Positions 60,992 to 64,000 of a DNA stretch of 64,000 nt are shown here, one piece after another. The notes under the pieces are model-generated. The model made no database searches. It was given only the letters and a program-made list of their open reading frames with translations, and was not told the origin of the DNA. Origin of the DNA: Dyella kyungheensis (GTDB lineage: Bacteria > Pseudomonadota > Gammaproteobacteria > Xanthomonadales > Rhodanobacteraceae); NCBI RefSeq assembly GCF_016905005.1, contig NZ_JADIKC010000003.1:558001-622000 (forward strand), read 5' to 3'. The translations under genes and the position numbers were made by a program. Position 1 is the first letter of the stretch, and every line of letters begins with the position of its first letter.

Positions 60992-61069
60992 GTGGGAGCG
61001 CACTTGTGCGCGACAAGCCAACGGAGCGGAAGCCGGTTACGCTGCTGTCGCGCACAAGTGCGCTCCCAC
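60992..61069. repeat. REP-like inverted repeat, copy B5
   Basis: Perfect 23-bp arms, 60992-61014 and 61047-61069, GTGGGAGCGCACTTGTGCGC, with 32 bp inside. It is preceded by a T8 run. It lies between the GH43 start and the murB stop. Confidence 0.9.
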
Positions 61070-61095
61070 AGGGACAGCAGCCAAGCCATCGGTGG

Positions 61096-62136
61096 TCAGA
61101 CGACCACCGGCTCCGGCTCCAGCGTCACGCCGAATCTTGCGCGCACGCCCTCGATCACCTTCTGCGCGAAGGCCCACAGCTCGCCACCCGTAGCCCGCCC
61201 ATGGTTCACCAACACCAGCGCATGGCGATTGGAGATGCCGGCGTCGCCTTCGCGCTCGCCCTTGAACCCGCTCGTCTCGATCAGCCACGCTGCGGAAAGT
61301 TTCCAGCGGCCGTCATTGCCCACCCACGACACCAGCTCCGGGTGTTCGCGCTTGAGCGATTCGCCGACCGACGCATCGACGATGGGATTCTTGAAGAAGC
61401 TCCCCGCATTGCCGATCACCGCAGGGTCCGGAAGCTTCTTCGTGCGCAGGTGCACCACCGCCTCGGCGACATGGAACGGCGCCGGCTTCTCGACGCCCAT
61501 GCGTGCCAGTTCTTCGCGGATGCCGGCGTAGTCGATGCGCAGCTCGCGCGAACGGGGCAACGCGAAGCGCACGGCGGTGACGATGTAACGCCCCGGTTCG
61601 TGCTTGAACACCGAGTCGCGATAGGCGAACGCGCAGGCGGCGCGATCGAGCACGGCCACGCGGTGCTCTTTGGTATCCCAGGCCTCCACGCTATCGATGA
61701 ACTCCGCGACCTCGGTGCCGTACGCCCCGATGTTCTGGATCGGCGCGGCGCCCACGGTGCCGGGAATCAGGATGAGGTTTTCCAGGCCGGCGAAACCCTG
61801 GCCCAGCGTCCAGCGCACGAAGTCGTCCCAGCGCTCGCCGGCAGCCACCGCGATGTGGGCGACGTCGCCATCGTGTTCCACCTGCACGCCGCGCGTGGCC
61901 ATCGCTAGCACGGTGCCGTCGACGTCGCCGGTGAACAGCAGGTTGCTGCCTTCGCCCAGCACCAGCAGCTTGCCCTGGCGCACGGCGGGGAAGTCGAGCA
62001 ACTCGGCCAGCTTGGAGGCGTCGTGGATTTCCGCCAGCAGCCGCGCACGCGCATTCACGCGCAGCGTGTTGCGCGTGGCCAGCGATGCGTTTTCAATCAG
62101 CGTATAGCCGCCCATGTCGATACGTTCAGCCGGCAT
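61096..62136 (-). CDS. murB: UDP-N-acetylenolpyruvoylglucosamine reductase
   Basis: A 346-residue cytoplasmic FAD enzyme that reduces UDP-GlcNAc-enolpyruvate to UDP-MurNAc in peptidoglycan synthesis. It has the FAD motifs [20 protein letters not shown] and [20 protein letters not shown], the type I segment [16 protein letters not shown], the catalytic serine in [16 protein letters not shown], and the closing EPEPVVV. The start at 62136 has AGGA upstream and overlaps pyrD by 11 bp; an internal ATG at 62115 ([12 protein letters not shown]) is the alternative. Last gene of the operon. Confidence 0.94.
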   Translation of the reverse strand: MPAERIDMGGYTLIENASLATRNTLRVNARARLLAEIHDASKLAELLDFPAVRQGKLLVLGEGSNLLFTGDVDGTVLAMATRGVQVEHDGDVAHIAVAAGERWDDFVRWTLGQGFAGLENLILIPGTVGAAPIQNIGAYGTEVAEFIDSVEAWDTKEHRVAVLDRAACAFAYRDSVFKHEPGRYIVTAVRFALPRSRELRIDYAGIREELARMGVEKPAPFHVAEAVVHLRTKKLPDPAVIGNAGSFFKNPIVDASVGESLKREHPELVSWVGNDGRWKLSAAWLIETSGFKGEREGDAGISNRHALVLVNHGRATGGELWAFAQKVIEGVRARFGVTLEPEPVVV

Positions 62137-63163
62137 GGACGGTTTCCTGCCGGCGGCGGATTTCGTTGACGCATTCGGCGATCAGCGCGGGCCCGCGGTA
62201 GACCATGCCGGAGTAGAGCTGCACCAGCGACGCGCCGGCCTCGATCTTCTCCGCCGCATCGCTGCCGTCGAGAATGCCGCCCACGCCGATGATGCCGAGC
62301 TGCTTGCCCACGCGTTGGTGCATGCCGCGCAGCACCGCCGTCGAGCGGGCGAACAACGGTTTGCCGGAAAGGCCGCCGGTTTCGTTGCCGTGCGGATCGC
62401 TCGCCACGGCCGAGTGGTCGATGGTGGTGTTGGTGCAGATCACGCCGTCCACTTTGGCGGCCAGCAGCACGTCGGCGATGGCATCGAGTTCGGTCTCGCT
62501 CAGGTCCGGCGCGATCTTCAGCAGCATCGGCTTGCGCGCGCCGCTCTGCGAGCCCAACCGTTCCTGTGCCTCGCGCAGGGTTTCGATGAAGCGGCGCAGC
62601 GTGGCTTCTTCCTGCAGGTCGCGCAGGCCTTGCGTGTTGGGCGAGGAGATATTGACCGTGATGTAGCTGGCCAGCGCGTAGACGCGTTCCAGGCAGAACA
62701 GGTAGTCGTCCACCGCCTTCTCGTTGGGCGTGTCCTTGTTCTTGCCGATATTGATGCCGAGCACGCCGCGATAGCTGGACTGGCGCACGTTGCGCACCAG
62801 CGCGTCGACGCCATCGTTGTTGAAGCCCAGGCGGTTGATCACCGCCTCGTGCTTGGGCAGGCGAAACATGCGCGGCTTGTCGTTGCCGGGCTGCGGGCGC
62901 GGCGTGGTGGTGCCCACTTCCACGAAACCGAAGCCCAGCGCGCCGAGCGCATCCAGATGATCGGCGTTCTTGTCCAGGCCGGCCGCGAGACCCACCGGAT
63001 TGGGAAAGCGGATGCCGAACGCGCTGGTGGGCAGCTCTTCCGGCGGCTTGGCCACGAGATGCAGGAAGTTGCTGCGGTGGGCCACGTCGAGGCCGTAAAG
63101 CGTCGCGCGGTGCGCCGTTTCCGCATCGAGCGCGAACAACAGAGGGCGAATGAGGTCGTACAT
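62126..63163 (-). CDS. pyrD: Dihydroorotate dehydrogenase (quinone), class 2
   Basis: A 345-residue membrane-associated FMN enzyme that oxidises dihydroorotate to orotate with quinone in pyrimidine synthesis. The N-terminal helix [20 protein letters not shown] marks class 2. FMN-binding and catalytic motifs: [40 protein letters not shown], the catalytic serine in [17 protein letters not shown], and [20 protein letters not shown]. It is in an operon: the methyltransferase stop is 2 bp upstream and murB overlaps it downstream. Confidence 0.96.
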   Translation of the reverse strand: MYDLIRPLLFALDAETAHRATLYGLDVAHRSNFLHLVAKPPEELPTSAFGIRFPNPVGLAAGLDKNADHLDALGALGFGFVEVGTTTPRPQPGNDKPRMFRLPKHEAVINRLGFNNDGVDALVRNVRQSSYRGVLGINIGKNKDTPNEKAVDDYLFCLERVYALASYITVNISSPNTQGLRDLQEEATLRRFIETLREAQERLGSQSGARKPMLLKIAPDLSETELDAIADVLLAAKVDGVICTNTTIDHSAVASDPHGNETGGLSGKPLFARSTAVLRGMHQRVGKQLGIIGVGGILDGSDAAEKIEAGASLVQLYSGMVYRGPALIAECVNEIRRRQETVHAG

Positions 63164-63165
63164 AG

Positions 63166-63933
63166 TCAGGACAATTGGCCCACGTAGATAACAGTGTCGT
63201 AGTCGAAGCCGATGCGTCCACCGACCGCGCAGCGATCGAACAGCTCGCGCAGGGCCTGCATCATCGGTGCATGGTTGGGGTGGCCTTCGCGCGGAGCATA
63301 CGACGATGAAAGCAGTCGTCCGCTGAGGCTTTCGTAATCGAGGCGTTGGCCGTGGTCGAAGCGACCCATGCCGAGATAGCCCTCGCCGAACCAGGCGCGC
63401 AGGGTGGGCTCGTCGCCATAGCGTTCGGCGACGCTGGTGTAATCGGTGCCGTACTGCTTCAGCAGCGCTTCGTAGCCTTCCAGGAACGGCGTGCCGACCA
63501 GCCGGCGCGAATTCCAGATGATCGCCGCCAGTCCGCCGGGGCGCAGGATGCGCTGGAATTCCGCACGCGTCGCCTCCTGGTCGAACCAGTGAAAGGCCTG
63601 GGCGACCACGATCAGATCGACGCTGGCATCGTCGAGTCCCGTGGCGGTGGCTCGTCCATCGACGGCCTTGAAACGCTCATCGTCGCCCAGCCAGCTCTCA
63701 GCCGCCGCGCGCATCGGTGCATTGGGTTCCACCGCGATCACGTGGTAGCCACCATCCAGGAACAGCTTGCTGGAAATGCCGGTGCCGGCGCCGATATCGG
63801 CCACCAGCCAGTGCGGCGTGACGCCGAACTCGCTTTGCAGCCACTGCAGCATGGCCTGCGGATAGTCGGGTCGAAAACGGACGTAGTCGGCCACGCGGTC
63901 GCTGAAACGTTCGGTGGACTTCAAGTCGGTCAT
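63166..63933 (-). CDS. Class I SAM-dependent methyltransferase
   Basis: A 255-residue methyltransferase of the type-11 family. SAM motif I is [17 protein letters not shown], followed by [36 protein letters not shown] and [16 protein letters not shown]. The FHWFD signature is shared with many uncharacterised trans-aconitate/biotin-type methyltransferases; the substrate is unknown. The ATG at 63933 lies 4 bp after the stop of an SDR gene and has GGGG upstream. It precedes pyrD by 2 bp, so the four genes are one operon. Confidence 0.9.
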   Translation of the reverse strand: MTDLKSTERFSDRVADYVRFRPDYPQAMLQWLQSEFGVTPHWLVADIGAGTGISSKLFLDGGYHVIAVEPNAPMRAAAESWLGDDERFKAVDGRATATGLDDASVDLIVVAQAFHWFDQEATRAEFQRILRPGGLAAIIWNSRRLVGTPFLEGYEALLKQYGTDYTSVAERYGDEPTLRAWFGEGYLGMGRFDHGQRLDYESLSGRLLSSSYAPREGHPNHAPMMQALRELFDRCAVGGRIGFDYDTVIYVGQLS

Positions 63934-63937
63934 GACA

Positions 63938-64000
63938 TTACCCCGTGAGCAATTGGCCGCCATCGACGCACAGCGTCTGGCCGGTGATCCAACTGGCGAA
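63938..64000 (-). CDS. Short-chain dehydrogenase/reductase, C-terminal end only
   Basis: The last 20 codons of a gene that enters from the right edge: FASWITGQTLCVDGGQLLTG followed by TAA. The ITGQxxxVDGG pattern is the standard C-terminus of the SDR family with a Rossmann fold. It ends 4 bp before the methyltransferase ATG, so the SDR is the first visible gene of the murB operon. Everything upstream lies outside the window. Confidence 0.82.
   Translation of the reverse strand, partial: FASWITGQTLCVDGGQLLTG

Noticed and set aside
1-64000. tRNA, rRNA, prophage or integrative element
   Set aside because: No tRNA-like cloverleaf, rRNA core sequence, integrase, phage structural gene or direct-repeat attachment pair was recognised; composition looks even across the window, though this could not be computed.

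Overview
The window is about 64 kb of GC-rich chromosome. Gene content, gene order and intergenic repeats suggest a gammaproteobacterium of the Xanthomonadales, probably Rhodanobacteraceae (Dyella, Luteibacter or Rhodanobacter type). This placement is inference from the roughly 180 kDa NAD-glutamate dehydrogenase, the fused E1 2-oxoacid dehydrogenase, the Xanthomonas-type alpha-amino-acid ester hydrolase and the repeat families. No rRNA, tRNA, CRISPR array, transposase, integrase or phage gene was recognised.

Layout. 1-1741: the end of a PAS-GGDEF diguanylate cyclase and a FUSC-type membrane protein. 2.1-6.7 kb: an AcrAB-type RND pump (permease and lipoprotein adaptor, minus strand) with a candidate promoter about 180 bp upstream, then an 846-bp gene-free gap. 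7.5-15.9 kb: NAD-glutamate dehydrogenase, NAD kinase, cytosolic 5'-nucleotidase, a YdhF-like aldo/keto reductase and a small Cys-rich secreted protein. 16.0-25.2 kb: a four-gene MdtABC-like RND operon with its own outer-membrane factor. 25.5-31.4 kb: EamA transporter, glutaryl-CoA dehydrogenase, GNAT acetyltransferase, a nucleotidyltransferase-fold protein and a fused E1 alpha-beta enzyme. 31.4-37.9 kb: an envelope or secreted set (Ivy-type lysozyme inhibitor, PAP2 phosphatase, class-C serine hydrolase, two alpha/beta-hydrolases). 38.0-42.8 kb: a chemosensory operon of a soluble PAS-PAS chemoreceptor, CheR, CheD and an unusual protein with three tandem CheW domains, behind a near-consensus sigma-28 promoter. 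43.0-44.1 kb: two small secreted proteins. 44.4-48.1 kb: a TetR-HlyD-ABC-permease exporter operon like E. coli cecR-ybhGFSR but with one permease. 48.4-51.9 kb: alpha-amino-acid ester hydrolase, AraC/GyrI-like regulator, VOC protein. 52.1-57.5 kb: a second diguanylate cyclase (7TMR-DISM), an FMN reductase, a YjbE-like small protein and polyphosphate kinase. 57.8-60.9 kb: an AraC regulator divergent from an Fsr-type MFS exporter, and a secreted GH43 glycosidase. 61.1-64.0 kb: a minus-strand operon SDR (only its last 20 codons in the window)-methyltransferase-pyrD-murB.

The window is rich in efflux: two RND systems, one ABC exporter, Fsr and an EamA carrier. It also holds several signalling proteins. 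Gaps between genes are seeded with three families of inverted repeats: five copies of a dRS3-like element with arms of about 29-41 bp, five copies of a REP-like element with arms of about 23 bp, and one C/T-rich element whose arm supplies the last codons of a gene.

The most distinctive features are the sigma-28-driven chemosensory module with the triple-CheW protein, and matching Ser/Thr/Asn-rich insertions at the same topological position in two different RND permeases.
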